64,000 nt of DNA from NCBI RefSeq assembly GCF_003841465.1, contig NZ_REFZ01000003.1, forward strand, positions 1-64,000, written 5' to 3'. Shown here one piece after another: positions 42,083-49,832 of this stretch. A model generated the notes under the pieces. It was not told where the DNA came from. It ran no database searches and saw only the letters and a list, made by a program, of their open reading frames with translations. This DNA comes from Natrarchaeobius oligotrophus (lineage in GTDB: Archaea; Halobacteriota; Halobacteria; Halobacteriales; Natrialbaceae). Each line of letters opens with the position of its first letter. Position 1 is the stretch's first letter. The position numbers and the translations under genes were made by a program.

Positions 42083-42535
42083 ATGTTCGATACGGTCGTG
42101 GTGGCCACGGACGGCTCCGAGAGCGTCAAGCGGGCCGTCGACGTCGCGCTGGATCTGGCCGAACGCTTCGAAGCCGACGTCCACGCGCTCTCCGTCGTCG
42201 ACGCGAGCGAGGTCGACGCCTCGCCCGAACAGCTCCGGGAGGAGCTCCGAACCGCTCTCGAGACCCACGCCGACGCCGCGCTGGCGACCGTAGAAGGTCG
42301 CACCGACCGGCCGGTGACGACGGCCGTCCGCGAGGGCCGACCGGCGGTCGAGATCTGCGAGTACGCACGAGACGTGGACGCGGCTCTCATCGCGACGGGA
42401 ACCCGCGGACGCCACGGCGAGAACCGCCTCCTGCTCGGCAGCGTCGCGGAACGGATCGTCCGAACGTCGCCGGTGCCCGTGTTGACGGTTCGACAGCTCG
42501 CGCCGACGGGTGGGGAAGCCGCGGCCGACGCCTGA
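42083..42535 (+). CDS. Universal stress protein, ATP-binding type
   Basis: A 150-residue USP with the full pattern: MFDTVVVATDGSESVKRAVDVALDLAERF, VREGRPAVEICEYARDVDAALIATGTRGRHGENRLLLGSVAERIVRTSPVPVLTV in segments. The loop GTRGRHGENRLLLGSV matches the ATP-binding G-2x-G-9x-G-S motif, so it should bind ATP, unlike its divergent neighbour. It may act as a stress-induced nucleotide-binding switch. It is transcribed alone; an ATG at 42083 begins the domain exactly. Confidence 0.92.
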   Translation: MFDTVVVATDGSESVKRAVDVALDLAERFEADVHALSVVDASEVDASPEQLREELRTALETHADAALATVEGRTDRPVTTAVREGRPAVEICEYARDVDAALIATGTRGRHGENRLLLGSVAERIVRTSPVPVLTVRQLAPTGGEAAADA

Positions 42536-42624
42536 TCCGCCCGCGCCGTTTCGGTCGTATAATTGAAACCGTACTGACACTCGAGATCGGCGGTTACTTC
42601 CCCCGTCGCCGCGGACGGCGGTGT

Positions 42625-43863
42625 ATGTACGACGAACTCATCGACAGCAGCGACTTGTCGATCGCCCGCAAGTCGGTCCTGCCCGGCACCGGGTTCTTTC
42701 TTCCCGACACGCTCGAGGAGGACCTCGAAGACGAACGGACGGAAGCGGCGCTCGAGGGGGCAGACGTCGCCGTCATCGCCGATTCCGACGCGGACGGTCT
42801 GGCCTGCGTCGCGCTGATCCGGGAGGCCTACGACGACGTGTGCACCGTTCCCGAACCGGCCGTCGACGCGGGCGGGACCGACGGCGAGCGATCCGAAAAC
42901 GCCGCGGCGGACGAGGTCACCGCCGTCGACGAGGCCGAAAATCCGCTCGAGGAGCCCGAGTCGACGCCTCACTCGGTCGCGCTCGTACCGGCGAGTCCCC
43001 ACGACGTCGAGGACGCGCTGGCTCGCGTCGCGGAGTACGGCACGGAGGGGGTCGACCTCTACGTCTGCGACCTCTGTCCGGACAGGTACGAGTACGTCGA
43101 CGACGAGCTCGACGCCGCGCTCGAGACCGCCGACCGGGTATCGTGGTACGACCACCACCAGTGGGGCGAGGACGTCGCCGACGCCGTCCGCGACGCCGGC
43201 GTCGATCTCGTGGTCGGCGACTCCGAAGAAGAGTGCAGTGCCGACGTCGTCTACCGATCGCTCGAGTACGAGTTCGATCCGATGTACGAGGAGCTGGCCG
43301 CCGTCACGCGGGATCACGACCTCTGGCTGCGCGAGGATCCCCGGAGCGACGACCTGGCGGATTACGCCTACTGGACCGATCCCGCGGAGTACGTCGAAGT
43401 CGTCCGCGAGTACGGCGTCGACCTGCCCGCGTGGGTCGAGGAGTTCATCGCCAACCGTCGCGTCGAAAAGGAGGCGCTGATCGAGCAGGCGGTCGCCCGC
43501 GCCGAGTTTCGCGAGGTCGGCGAGTACACCGTCGGCGTCACCTACGGCCGGTGCTCGCAAAACGAGGTCGCCGAAGCGATGCGCGAGAAGGGCGCCGACG
43601 CCTCGGTGATCGTCAAACCCGCCGGCTCGGCGTCGATCCGCGGCACCGACGCGTTCGAGCGCTGTCACGAGGTCGCAGGGCGGGTAAACGGCGGCGGCCA
43701 CCCGAAAGCGGCCGGCTGTAAACCCGACATCTACGACGACATGCTCGACTACGCGACCCACTGGACCTCTCGCGGCGCCGTGACCAAGCGAGTCATCCTC
43801 GACGCCTTCCAGGCGGTCGTCGACGCGGCGGACGAGGACGGCGACTCGAGCGACGCCGAGTGA
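42625..43863 (+). CDS. DHH/DHHA1 phosphoesterase
   Basis: A 412-residue protein of the RecJ-like archaeal DHH family. Motifs: VAVIADSDADGLACVALIRE near residue 50, DLYVCDLCPD, VSWYDHHQWGED with the DHH signature, VTRDHDLWLRED, and the DHHA1 motif NGGGHPKAAGC near residue 370. Metal-dependent exonuclease or oligonucleotide/cyclic-dinucleotide phosphodiesterase activity is expected; the substrate is not decided. An acidic insert of about 35 residues (near 85-120) separates the first two motifs. Transcribed alone towards the aglM gene. Confidence 0.88.
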   Translation: MYDELIDSSDLSIARKSVLPGTGFFLPDTLEEDLEDERTEAALEGADVAVIADSDADGLACVALIREAYDDVCTVPEPAVDAGGTDGERSENAAADEVTAVDEAENPLEEPESTPHSVALVPASPHDVEDALARVAEYGTEGVDLYVCDLCPDRYEYVDDELDAALETADRVSWYDHHQWGEDVADAVRDAGVDLVVGDSEEECSADVVYRSLEYEFDPMYEELAAVTRDHDLWLREDPRSDDLADYAYWTDPAEYVEVVREYGVDLPAWVEEFIANRRVEKEALIEQAVARAEFREVGEYTVGVTYGRCSQNEVAEAMREKGADASVIVKPAGSASIRGTDAFERCHEVAGRVNGGGHPKAAGCKPDIYDDMLDYATHWTSRGAVTKRVILDAFQAVVDAADEDGDSSDAE

Positions 43864-43921
43864 CGGTCGGTCGCAGGACGAACCCCAAAATAACTAACGC
43901 AGACGCACCGTTGGGAGAGCC

Positions 43922-45262
43922 ATGCAGGTTTCCATCGTCGGAAGCGGCTACGTCGGGACGACCGTCGCCGCCTGTCTCGCGGATCTCGGCCACGACGTCG
44001 TCAACGTCGAGATAGACGAGGACGTCGTCGACGCGATCAACGCGGGCGAGGCGCCGATCCACGAGTCGGGCCTCGAAGAGCGGATCGCCGAACACGCCGG
44101 CTCGAGGCTGCGGGCGACGACCGAGTACGCCGCGGTTCGCGACACCGACCTCACGTTCCTCTGTCTGCCCACGCCCACGACTGCGGCCGGCGGTCTCGAC
44201 CTCGCACCCATGCGAGCCGGCGCCGAGATGCTCGGCGGCGCGCTCGCGGAGAGCGACGGCGACCACCTCGTCGTCGTCAAGAGCACCGTCCTCCCCGGAA
44301 CGACGGAGGACGTGATCGGTCCGATTCTCGAGGACGAGTCCGAAATGCAGGTCGGAGGCGGGCTCGAACTCGCGATGAACCCGGAGTTTCTCCGGATGGG
44401 AACGGCCGTGCGGGACTTTCTCGAGCCCGATAAGATTGTCGTCGGCGCGACGAGCGAGGACGCCGCCGCCACGATACGGGAACTGTACGACCCGATTCTC
44501 GAGGGGGACGCGCGCGCCGAGACGGACGGCGACGGCGAATCCGATTCGATCCGACGACCGGCGCTCGTCGAGACCGGCGTCCGGGAGGCCGAACTCATCA
44601 AGTACGCCAACAACGCCTTCCTCGCGTCGAAGGTATCGCTGATCAACGAGCTCGGAAACGTCGCCAAGGAGTACGGCGCGGACGCGTACGAGGTGCTCGA
44701 GGCCGTCGGCCTGGACGACCGGATCTCCGAGAAGTTCATGCGCTCCGGGCTCGGCTGGGGCGGCTCCTGCTTCCCGAAGGACGTCGACGCGTTGCGTGCC
44801 GGGGCGCGCGAGCAGGGATACGAACCGGAGCTGCTGGACGCGGTCGTCGCCGTCAACGACGCACAGCCCCGGCGACTGGTCGACCTCCTCGAGAGCCACG
44901 TCGATCTCGAGGGAACGCGCGTCGCGGTCCTCGGGCTGGCGTTCAAACCCGGAACGGACGACGTCCGCGAGTCGCGCGCGCTCGACGTGATCGAGGCGCT
45001 CCTCGAGCGGGGCGCGCGGCCGGTCGCCTACGACCCGGTCGCGGTCGACAACGTCCGAGAGGCCCATCCCGACCTCGAGGTCGAGTACGCCGACTCGGCC
45101 GAGGGCGCGCTCGAGGGCGCGGAAGGGGCGGTCGTCGCCACCGACTGGCCCGAGTTCGAGGAGCTCTCGTTCGCGGGGATGGCCCGCCGCGTCCTCGTCG
45201 ACGGTCGCCGGATCGCGGTCGACGAGGACGACCTCGAGGTGTACGAGGGGCTGACGTGGTGA
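43922..45262 (+). CDS. aglM: UDP-glucose 6-dehydrogenase
   Basis: A 446-residue NAD-dependent enzyme of the UDP-glucose/GDP-mannose dehydrogenase family. The Rossmann motif is VSIVGSGYVGTTVAACLADLG, with STVLPGTTEDV, the AELIKYANNAFLASKVSLINE helix, the catalytic cysteine in GWGGSCFPKDVDAL, and the C-terminal GLAFKPGTDDVRES. It oxidises UDP-glucose to UDP-glucuronate. In Haloferax volcanii the enzyme AglM supplies hexuronic acid to the N-glycan of the S-layer; the neighbouring aglJ-like gene supports the same role here. A loop of Asp/Glu near 200 is a haloarchaeal insert. Confidence 0.92.
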   Translation: MQVSIVGSGYVGTTVAACLADLGHDVVNVEIDEDVVDAINAGEAPIHESGLEERIAEHAGSRLRATTEYAAVRDTDLTFLCLPTPTTAAGGLDLAPMRAGAEMLGGALAESDGDHLVVVKSTVLPGTTEDVIGPILEDESEMQVGGGLELAMNPEFLRMGTAVRDFLEPDKIVVGATSEDAAATIRELYDPILEGDARAETDGDGESDSIRRPALVETGVREAELIKYANNAFLASKVSLINELGNVAKEYGADAYEVLEAVGLDDRISEKFMRSGLGWGGSCFPKDVDALRAGAREQGYEPELLDAVVAVNDAQPRRLVDLLESHVDLEGTRVAVLGLAFKPGTDDVRESRALDVIEALLERGARPVAYDPVAVDNVREAHPDLEVEYADSAEGALEGAEGAVVATDWPEFEELSFAGMARRVLVDGRRIAVDEDDLEVYEGLTW

Positions 45263-45285
45263 GGGTACCGCCCATCCGATCCCCC

Positions 45286-45629
45286 GTCGTGAGTGCCGTC
45301 GTCGCAGCCATCGGTATCGTCCGCACGTTTCGTCTCGGACGACGTCGTCTCGAATGTCGTCTCGAATGTCGTCTCGAATGTCGTCTCGAATGCCTCGAGC
45401 GCCTCCTGCTGGCGTTCGCCGAGTCCGTCGTTGGACTCGATCGGGATCGCTCGACGAACGGTTCGAGTTCGTCCACCTCCTCGTTCGGTACCGTCCCGAA
45501 CGTCGCCTCCCAGTCCGGCTCCCACTCGTCCGGTTGATCGACGAGATCGGTAAAACGTTCTCTTTCACGCTTTCGCGCCCGCAATCGCTCGTAGACGTCT
45601 TCCCGAAGACCGATCGTCTTCGTCCCTGT
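45286..45629 (-). pseudogene. VapB-like antitoxin, decayed
   Basis: On the minus strand the sequence GTKTIGLREDVYERLRARKRE followed by SFTDLV-like FTDLVDQPDEWEPDWEATFGT is the start of the common haloarchaeal VapB-type antitoxin (DUF7557-like). The codon where ATG belongs (45627-45629) reads ACA, and no other start is in frame. The second half (NDGLGERQQEALEAFE) continues in another frame after a shift near 45435-45445. The tail is replaced by a 12-base tandem repeat. No toxin gene is beside it; the nearest PIN remnant is at 36.4 kb. Confidence 0.65.
45344..45391. repeat. 12-bp tandem repeat, four units
   Basis: The unit GTCGTCTCGAAT is repeated four times without mismatch. On the minus strand, in the frame of the decayed antitoxin's second half, it codes for FETT repeated four times. 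The length is a multiple of three, so slippage would keep the frame. It is likely a recent replication-slippage product in a gene no longer under selection. Confidence 0.9.
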
Positions 45630-45731
45630 GGTTTGTGCGCATAAAGACGTTTTTCCGGCCGAATTTCACTACTGACGGCGAGGAGGTCGGCATCAGTATC
45701 CTTTTACAGTCCGGCCAACGAGTGGCTGGCG

Positions 45732-46748
45732 ATGGACAATGGCGAAATCCGCGCGGATTCCCTCGAGCGCGGCGGGGAGGTCATCACGATGACCGAGCGG
45801 ACGCGCGAGATTTCTGCGGACGAGGTCTGCGTCCTCGTTCCGACCCTCGACGAGGCGGCCACGATCGGCGACGTCATCGACGGCTTTTACGAACAGGGCT
45901 ACGCGAACGTGGTCATCGTCGACGGAAACTCCGACGACGACACGCGCGAAATTGCGAGCGACCGCGGCGCGCAAGTGCTGGTTCAGTCCGGCGACGGAAA
46001 AGGCCAGGCCGTTCGCGAGGCGCTCGAGTACGTCGACGTGCCGTACGTTCTGATGGTCGACGGCGACGGCACCTACGATCCCGCCGACGCCGACCGGATG
46101 CTCGAACCGCTCTCGCGCGGCTACGAACACGTCATCGGCAATCGGTTTGCGGACATGGACGACGACGCCATGCGCGCGCTCAACGGCTTCGGAAACCGGC
46201 TGATAAACCGCTCGTTTCGGTTCATCCACGGTGCGGATTACGACGACATTCTCTCGGGCTACCGGGCGTTTACGACCGATTCGTTCGAACGGCTCTCGCT
46301 GGATTCGGATGGCTTTACGATCGAGACGGAGCTGGCCGTCGAGTGTGTAAAACACGGCGTCGACACCGCGGTCGTACCGGTCAGTTACAGCGCCCGGCCC
46401 GAAGAGTCCGAGACGAACCTCCACCCGGTCAAAGACGGCGGGACGATCATCTTCGCGCTCTACTCGCTGGCCAAGACCAACAACCCGCTGTTTTACTTCG
46501 GAAGCCTCGGCGTCTCCGGCATCGTCTCCGGCGGATTCGTCGCCGCGTACGTCCTCTGGCGATGGATCCAGTACGGAGCCGGCCACGAGATACTGGCGCT
46601 CGTCTCGGCCGCCGCGATCTTGCTCGGCGTCCAGTTACTCATGTTCGGCGTCCTCTCGGACATGCTCGTTACGCTCCACCGCGAACAGCGTCGGCGTCTC
46701 GAGCAGATCACGCGCGAGACGAACGGGCGGGACCGAGACGGCGAGTGA
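45732..46748 (+). CDS. aglJ: AglJ-like dolichol-phosphate glycosyltransferase
   Basis: A 338-residue GT2-family enzyme. The catalytic domain has VCVLVPTLDEAATIGDVIDGF, VVIVDGNSDDDT, GKGQAVREALEYVDVPYVLMVDGDGTYDP with the metal-binding DGD, and the DILSGYRAF and ETELAVECVKHG motifs. Two membrane helices end the protein (FYFGSLGVSGIVSGGFVAAY; ILALVSAAAILLGVQLLMF). This fits AglJ of Haloferax, which puts the first sugar on dolichol phosphate for S-layer N-glycosylation. It lies near aglM. A TATA-like box (TCCTTTTACA, 45699-45708) places the ATG at 45732 as leaderless; an internal ATG at 45789 is an alternative. Confidence 0.88.
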   Translation: MDNGEIRADSLERGGEVITMTERTREISADEVCVLVPTLDEAATIGDVIDGFYEQGYANVVIVDGNSDDDTREIASDRGAQVLVQSGDGKGQAVREALEYVDVPYVLMVDGDGTYDPADADRMLEPLSRGYEHVIGNRFADMDDDAMRALNGFGNRLINRSFRFIHGADYDDILSGYRAFTTDSFERLSLDSDGFTIETELAVECVKHGVDTAVVPVSYSARPEESETNLHPVKDGGTIIFALYSLAKTNNPLFYFGSLGVSGIVSGGFVAAYVLWRWIQYGAGHEILALVSAAAILLGVQLLMFGVLSDMLVTLHREQRRRLEQITRETNGRDRDGE

Positions 46749-46805
46749 ACGGGACGATCAGTCCCGCGCCGCTTCGGAGGACGGCAACCGGTTCGTCGCC
46801 GCCGG

Positions 46806-47135
46806 TCAGAACGGAAGCATCGAGCGAACCTGGCGAAAGACGCCGCCCGAGTTCTCCTTCCGGTAGGCTTCGAACGGTTCGTGCAACTCGTTCAGAAGAA
46901 CCTGGCGCGATCTGAACTCGGTTTCGTCGACCTCCGCGAGCATCTCGCCGAGTGCAACGTCGTTGCCGTGGACGTCGTACGGAACGCGCTCCTGGCCGAG
47001 TTCGGTCGCGACCTCGTCTTTCGTCGCCGGAAAGGAGAGATCGGCGTCTTTGAGGCGGGCGTCGAGGGCTGCGATCCCGAACTCCACACTCCTTGGTTCG
47101 TCGTCGTCTCCGCTCGATGGTGGCCGGACTCCCAT
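46806..47135 (-). CDS. DUF5789-like small conserved protein
   Basis: A 109-residue acidic protein beginning MGVRPPSSGDDDEPRSVEFG. It contains the LSFPATKDEVATELGQERVPYDVHGN segment and a C-terminal helix ending FRQVRSMLPF. The LSFPAT/xVPYD pattern is shared by haloarchaeal proteins grouped as DUF5789; no function is known. It is divergent from the CopG-like gene, 87 bases away, and convergent with aglJ. The ATG at 47133-47135 fits the family start; longer frames upstream would read into the divergent gene. Confidence 0.75.
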   Translation of the reverse strand: MGVRPPSSGDDDEPRSVEFGIAALDARLKDADLSFPATKDEVATELGQERVPYDVHGNDVALGEMLAEVDETEFRSRQVLLNELHEPFEAYRKENSGGVFRQVRSMLPF

Positions 47136-47222
47136 ACACACCCGTTGGGAGTCCGGTATGAAAATCGCTACGACCCGCGGTCCGTCGACACGCATTTGGG
47201 TCCTGCGACGGAGTACCGACAT

Positions 47223-47432
47223 ATGACCGAGTACACGACGGTTTCGATCCCGAAGGATCTGGCCGAGCGCGTCGAGGAGACGATCGAAGGAACGAGCTTC
47301 CAGAGCACGAGCGACCTCGTGCGGTTTCTGTTGCGCAGCATCGTCATCCAGCACCAGAAAGAGGGTGAACTCACCGAAGCCGAGTTCGAAGAGATCACCG
47401 AACAGCTTCGGGGACTCGGCTACCTCGACTGA
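47223..47432 (+). CDS. Ribbon-helix-helix (CopG-like) regulator
   Basis: A 69-residue protein: TEYTTVSIPKDLAERVEETI makes the DNA-binding beta ribbon and first helix, and SFQSTSDLVRFLLRSIVIQ the second helix, the usual MetJ/Arc/CopG pattern. A short acidic C-terminal helix follows. It probably binds DNA as a dimer. No toxin gene accompanies it, so a stand-alone regulator is more likely than an antitoxin. Its last codon and TGA stop (GAC TGA) lie within the left end of palindromic element copy C. Confidence 0.85.
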   Translation: MTEYTTVSIPKDLAERVEETIEGTSFQSTSDLVRFLLRSIVIQHQKEGELTEAEFEEITEQLRGLGYLD

Positions 47433-47522
47433 GACGGACTACCGTGACTGTGTACCGGCGCGCCCGAACCGAGTCCCCGGGTGCGCCGGAACGGCTCACT
47501 GCAGTCCGAACGTCCGCTCGTC
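47427..47522. repeat. 92-bp palindromic element, copy C
   Basis: Begins GACTGAGACGGACTACCGTG and holds the core GTACCGGCGCGCCC paired with GGGTGCGCCGGA; the right arm is decayed. The left end contains the last codon and the stop of the CopG-like gene. The following stretch 47523-47797 has only one weak small frame (47599). Confidence 0.6.
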
Positions 47523-47598
47523 GGGTCGTGGACGCGACCGAGGGCGACCCGAGGCTTTTCCGTCTCGAGGTACCTAGAGTCGACTGGAGGCGATCTCC

Positions 47599-47718
47599 GT
47601 GCCACACGTTCCGAACTTTCCATCGGAGGAGTCGGACGACGAAACCGAGTCGAACCGGGGCAGTATCATCGACCGGATCATCGACGACGGAAACTGGCCG
47701 ACGCCGAGTGGCGGGTGA
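47599..47718 (+). CDS. Possible small acidic protein, 39 aa
   Basis: A GTG-started 40-codon frame reading (V/M)PHVPNFPSEESDDETESNRG followed by SIIDRIIDDGNWPTPSGG. The composition is haloarchaeal and the sequence is not low-complexity, with a helix (SIIDRIIDDG) at the centre. There is no clear promoter or ribosome binding site. It could be a real short protein or the remnant of a longer one. Function unknown. Confidence 0.3.
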   Translation: MPHVPNFPSEESDDETESNRGSIIDRIIDDGNWPTPSGG

Positions 47719-47797
47719 ACGGCCGTCGGCCGACCTCCCGATCGAGTTCGCTTTTTCCCGGCCTCGCGTCACCGACGGCCCGAGGCGGCCACAGCGC

Positions 47798-48220
47798 TCA
47801 CCCAGAAAGCGACTGCGACGGCGGTTGTGCGTCGACGATTTCGAGTGGGTGGCGCTGGCCGTCGCGGCCGAACGCGGCGAACGAATCCTCGTCGGCGGTC
47901 CAGGGTGGAACGGCGACGAAGATCACCTGCGCGAGGTCGTCCCGCTTGGTCACCTCGAGCTCCCGGACGGGGTGGGAGACGAACTGACCTTGCGCCTGCC
48001 GCGCCGGCGTCGAGAGGTCGACGCCGAAAACGGCGTTGACCGAGTTGCCGGGATCGGGAAGGAAGAAGTCGGTGAAGACTGGTGTGTCGGGCGGAAGCGC
48101 GTCTGCTCCCTCGAGTTCGCCGGCCGGTGTCACCGAGACGCCGGTCGTCACGCGATCCGGATCGGAGTCGCTGGCCAGATCGAGGAGGACGTCGACAAGC
48201 GCACGCGTGATGTAGACCAT
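47798..48220 (-). CDS. Conserved haloarchaeal protein, 140 aa
   Basis: A soluble, mainly beta protein starting MVYITRALVDVLLDLASDSD. It has TPVFTDFFLPDPGNSVNAVFGVDLSTP, FVSHPVRELEVTKRDDLAQVIFVAVPPW and a Pro-rich C-terminus. The order of strands around FGVDLSTP and FVSHP recalls JAB/MPN-like folds, but the metal-binding His-x-His motif is not evident, so I leave it unassigned. It stands alone upstream of tRNA-Asp on the same strand. Confidence 0.75.
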   Translation of the reverse strand: MVYITRALVDVLLDLASDSDPDRVTTGVSVTPAGELEGADALPPDTPVFTDFFLPDPGNSVNAVFGVDLSTPARQAQGQFVSHPVRELEVTKRDDLAQVIFVAVPPWTADEDSFAAFGRDGQRHPLEIVDAQPPSQSLSG

Positions 48221-48541
48221 AGGGAGCGTACGCCCGGCACGTAGTTAGTGGTATGCCTCGTCTGCGTGACCAGTTCGGTCGCCGACCGAAACGACTCGAG
48301 CGAGCTGTCGGAGATCGACACCGAATTCGCCAGACGGCCCGGACGGCGGACGTCTCGAGACGGACCGTGATCGCGAAAACACACTCGAAGCGACTCGAGA
48401 AGTGTCGGAGCGGGATTCGACAACTCCCCAGAACCCGCTCGTAGAACCTCGGTATCGTTCAAATTCCTCGGTGGCGTTTCGCTGCCGTCGTCGCTCGCTC
48501 GTCGCTGTACTCCTCGCTCTCGAGTTGACGGCAGCAGAAGA
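48221..48541. other. Intergenic, no gene seen
   Basis: This 321-base stretch between the 140-residue protein and tRNA-Asp has a small plus-strand frame (48253-48444) rich in Arg and Thr without codon bias or promoter, which I do not accept as a gene. On the minus strand the sequence before 48220 would hold the promoter of the preceding gene. Confidence 0.4.
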
Positions 48542-48614
48542 CGCCCGGAGCGGGATTTGAACCCGCGTCACGACCGTGACAGGGTCGTATGATGGGCCAC
48601 TACACCATCCGGGC
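48542..48614 (-). tRNA. tRNA-Asp (GTC)
   Basis: Reading the minus strand, GCCCGGA (48614-48608) pairs with TCCGGGC to form the acceptor stem with discriminator G at 48542. The D arm follows (GTGTAGTGGCCCATCAT), then an anticodon stem ACGAC/GTCGT with the loop CCTGTCACG giving anticodon GTC, and a T arm GCGGG-TTCAAAT-CCCGC. No intron and no encoded CCA. It decodes aspartate, the most used acidic residue in these proteins. Confidence 0.96.
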
Positions 48615-48783
48615 AGCAACACAGCGTTGCCCGGACTGGCTCTTAAGGGTTTTGCTCCGTGATTCCCGCGCTGGCGCTGGCCGAACCGACGCTTCGGGCC
48701 GGCCCATCGACCTCGAGTCGGTCGGCTCCGGAGTCGCCGTCGACGGGGAACACCCTTTATGTGGCGGGCCAAAAAGGGAACCG

Positions 48784-49641
48784 ATGAGCGATGGATCGCG
48801 AGCGGAGAACGCGGCGATGCGCGTGACGCTCCTCGGCACCGGCGACACGACCGGCACGCCAACCGTCGGCTGCGACTGCGAGACGTGCGGGCTGGCGCGC
48901 GACCGCGATCTCGAGCGAACGCGATTTTCGGTTCACGTCGAAAACGAGCGGACGGACGAGTCCCTGCTGATCGACTGTAGCCCCGACTTCCGCTACCAGT
49001 TTCTGCGAGACGACGTCTCCCTGCCGGACGCCGCCGTCATCACGCACATTCACTTCGACCACCTCGACGGGCTGGGGAACGCGTTTCGGATCTTCGACTC
49101 CCTCGACGTGTACGCGGCGAACGAGACCGACCCCGCCACGGGCGAGAGCGTCGCGGAGACGGTCTCCTCGAAGTACGATTACCTCGAGGCGGTGACGGTT
49201 CGGCCGACCGAGCCGCTCGCGTCGACCGCGATCTGCGGGTTCGACGTCACGTTGGTTCCCGTCGACCATCCGCCGTTCGTCTGTTACGGGCTCGCGATCG
49301 AAGACCCGTTCTCGGGTGCGAAGCTCTCGCTGTCGGGCGATACGAGCTACGACGTGCCCGACTCGTCGCGGGAGGTGTTGGCCGATCCGGACCTCTTTCT
49401 CGCGGACGCGATCGTTCCGGCGCACCTCTGTGAGTACCATCCGCTCGGCGGTCGACACGAGGGCGACGACGGCGTTCCCCGGACGTTCGGAACGAAACAC
49501 ATGACTCGAGAGGGCGCGCTCGCGCTCGCGGACGATCTGAACGCCGAACGAACGCGGCTGGTCCACGTTGCGCACTTCTACCCGGCCGACGAAGCGTTCG
49601 AGGAGCCGCTCGCGCTCGACGGTGAGGAGTACGTTCTCTGA
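48784..49641 (+). CDS. MBL-fold hydrolase, PhnP-like
   Basis: A 285-residue metallo-beta-lactamase-fold protein. After MRVTLLGTGDTTGTPTVGC comes a CDCETCG zinc pair as in PhnP. The metal site is THIHFDHLDGLGNAFRIFDS (HxHxDH), with VPVDHPPFVCYG, SLSGDTSYD and VHVAHFYP completing the ligands. Phosphodiesterase activity (PhnP-like or tRNase-Z-like) is expected; the substrate is unknown. A TATA-like box (CCTTTATGTG, 48754-48763) puts the ATG at 48784 as leaderless; a longer upstream frame crosses tRNA-Asp and is wrong. Confidence 0.88.
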   Translation: MSDGSRAENAAMRVTLLGTGDTTGTPTVGCDCETCGLARDRDLERTRFSVHVENERTDESLLIDCSPDFRYQFLRDDVSLPDAAVITHIHFDHLDGLGNAFRIFDSLDVYAANETDPATGESVAETVSSKYDYLEAVTVRPTEPLASTAICGFDVTLVPVDHPPFVCYGLAIEDPFSGAKLSLSGDTSYDVPDSSREVLADPDLFLADAIVPAHLCEYHPLGGRHEGDDGVPRTFGTKHMTREGALALADDLNAERTRLVHVAHFYPADEAFEEPLALDGEEYVL

Positions 49642-49742
49642 TGCGGTGACACGACGGTTCGTGCGATCGCGTTGGTCGGTCTACCGAACCGGTTCCCTCG
49701 CCTGAACCGGTCGCGATCGTCACAGTCGCTCGAGCCGACGGG

Positions 49743-49832
49743 GACTCAGACGGATTACCGGAACGATGTACCGGTGCACCCGCCGACTGGCTCGCGGTCG
49801 CTCCGGACGGTTGGCAGCGGTCGGTATCAGCC
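49743..49832. repeat. 92-bp palindromic element, copy D
   Basis: Begins GACTCAGACGGATTACCGG and carries the core GTACCGGTGCACCCGCC paired with a weakened right arm ending GGTATCAGCCG. The right end overlaps the 3' end of the minus-strand DUF5787-like gene: the element's inverted (G)GCTGATACC supplies that gene's TGA stop at 49827-49829. Confidence 0.65.

Noticed and set aside
45344-45391. Tandem repeats considered as a CRISPR array
   Set aside because: The units are 12 bases, directly joined without spacers, and lie in a coding remnant; no cas genes are present.
48253-48444. A 63-codon frame after the 140-residue protein gene
   Set aside because: Arg/Thr-rich, not acidic, no start signal, and no resemblance to a known small protein.
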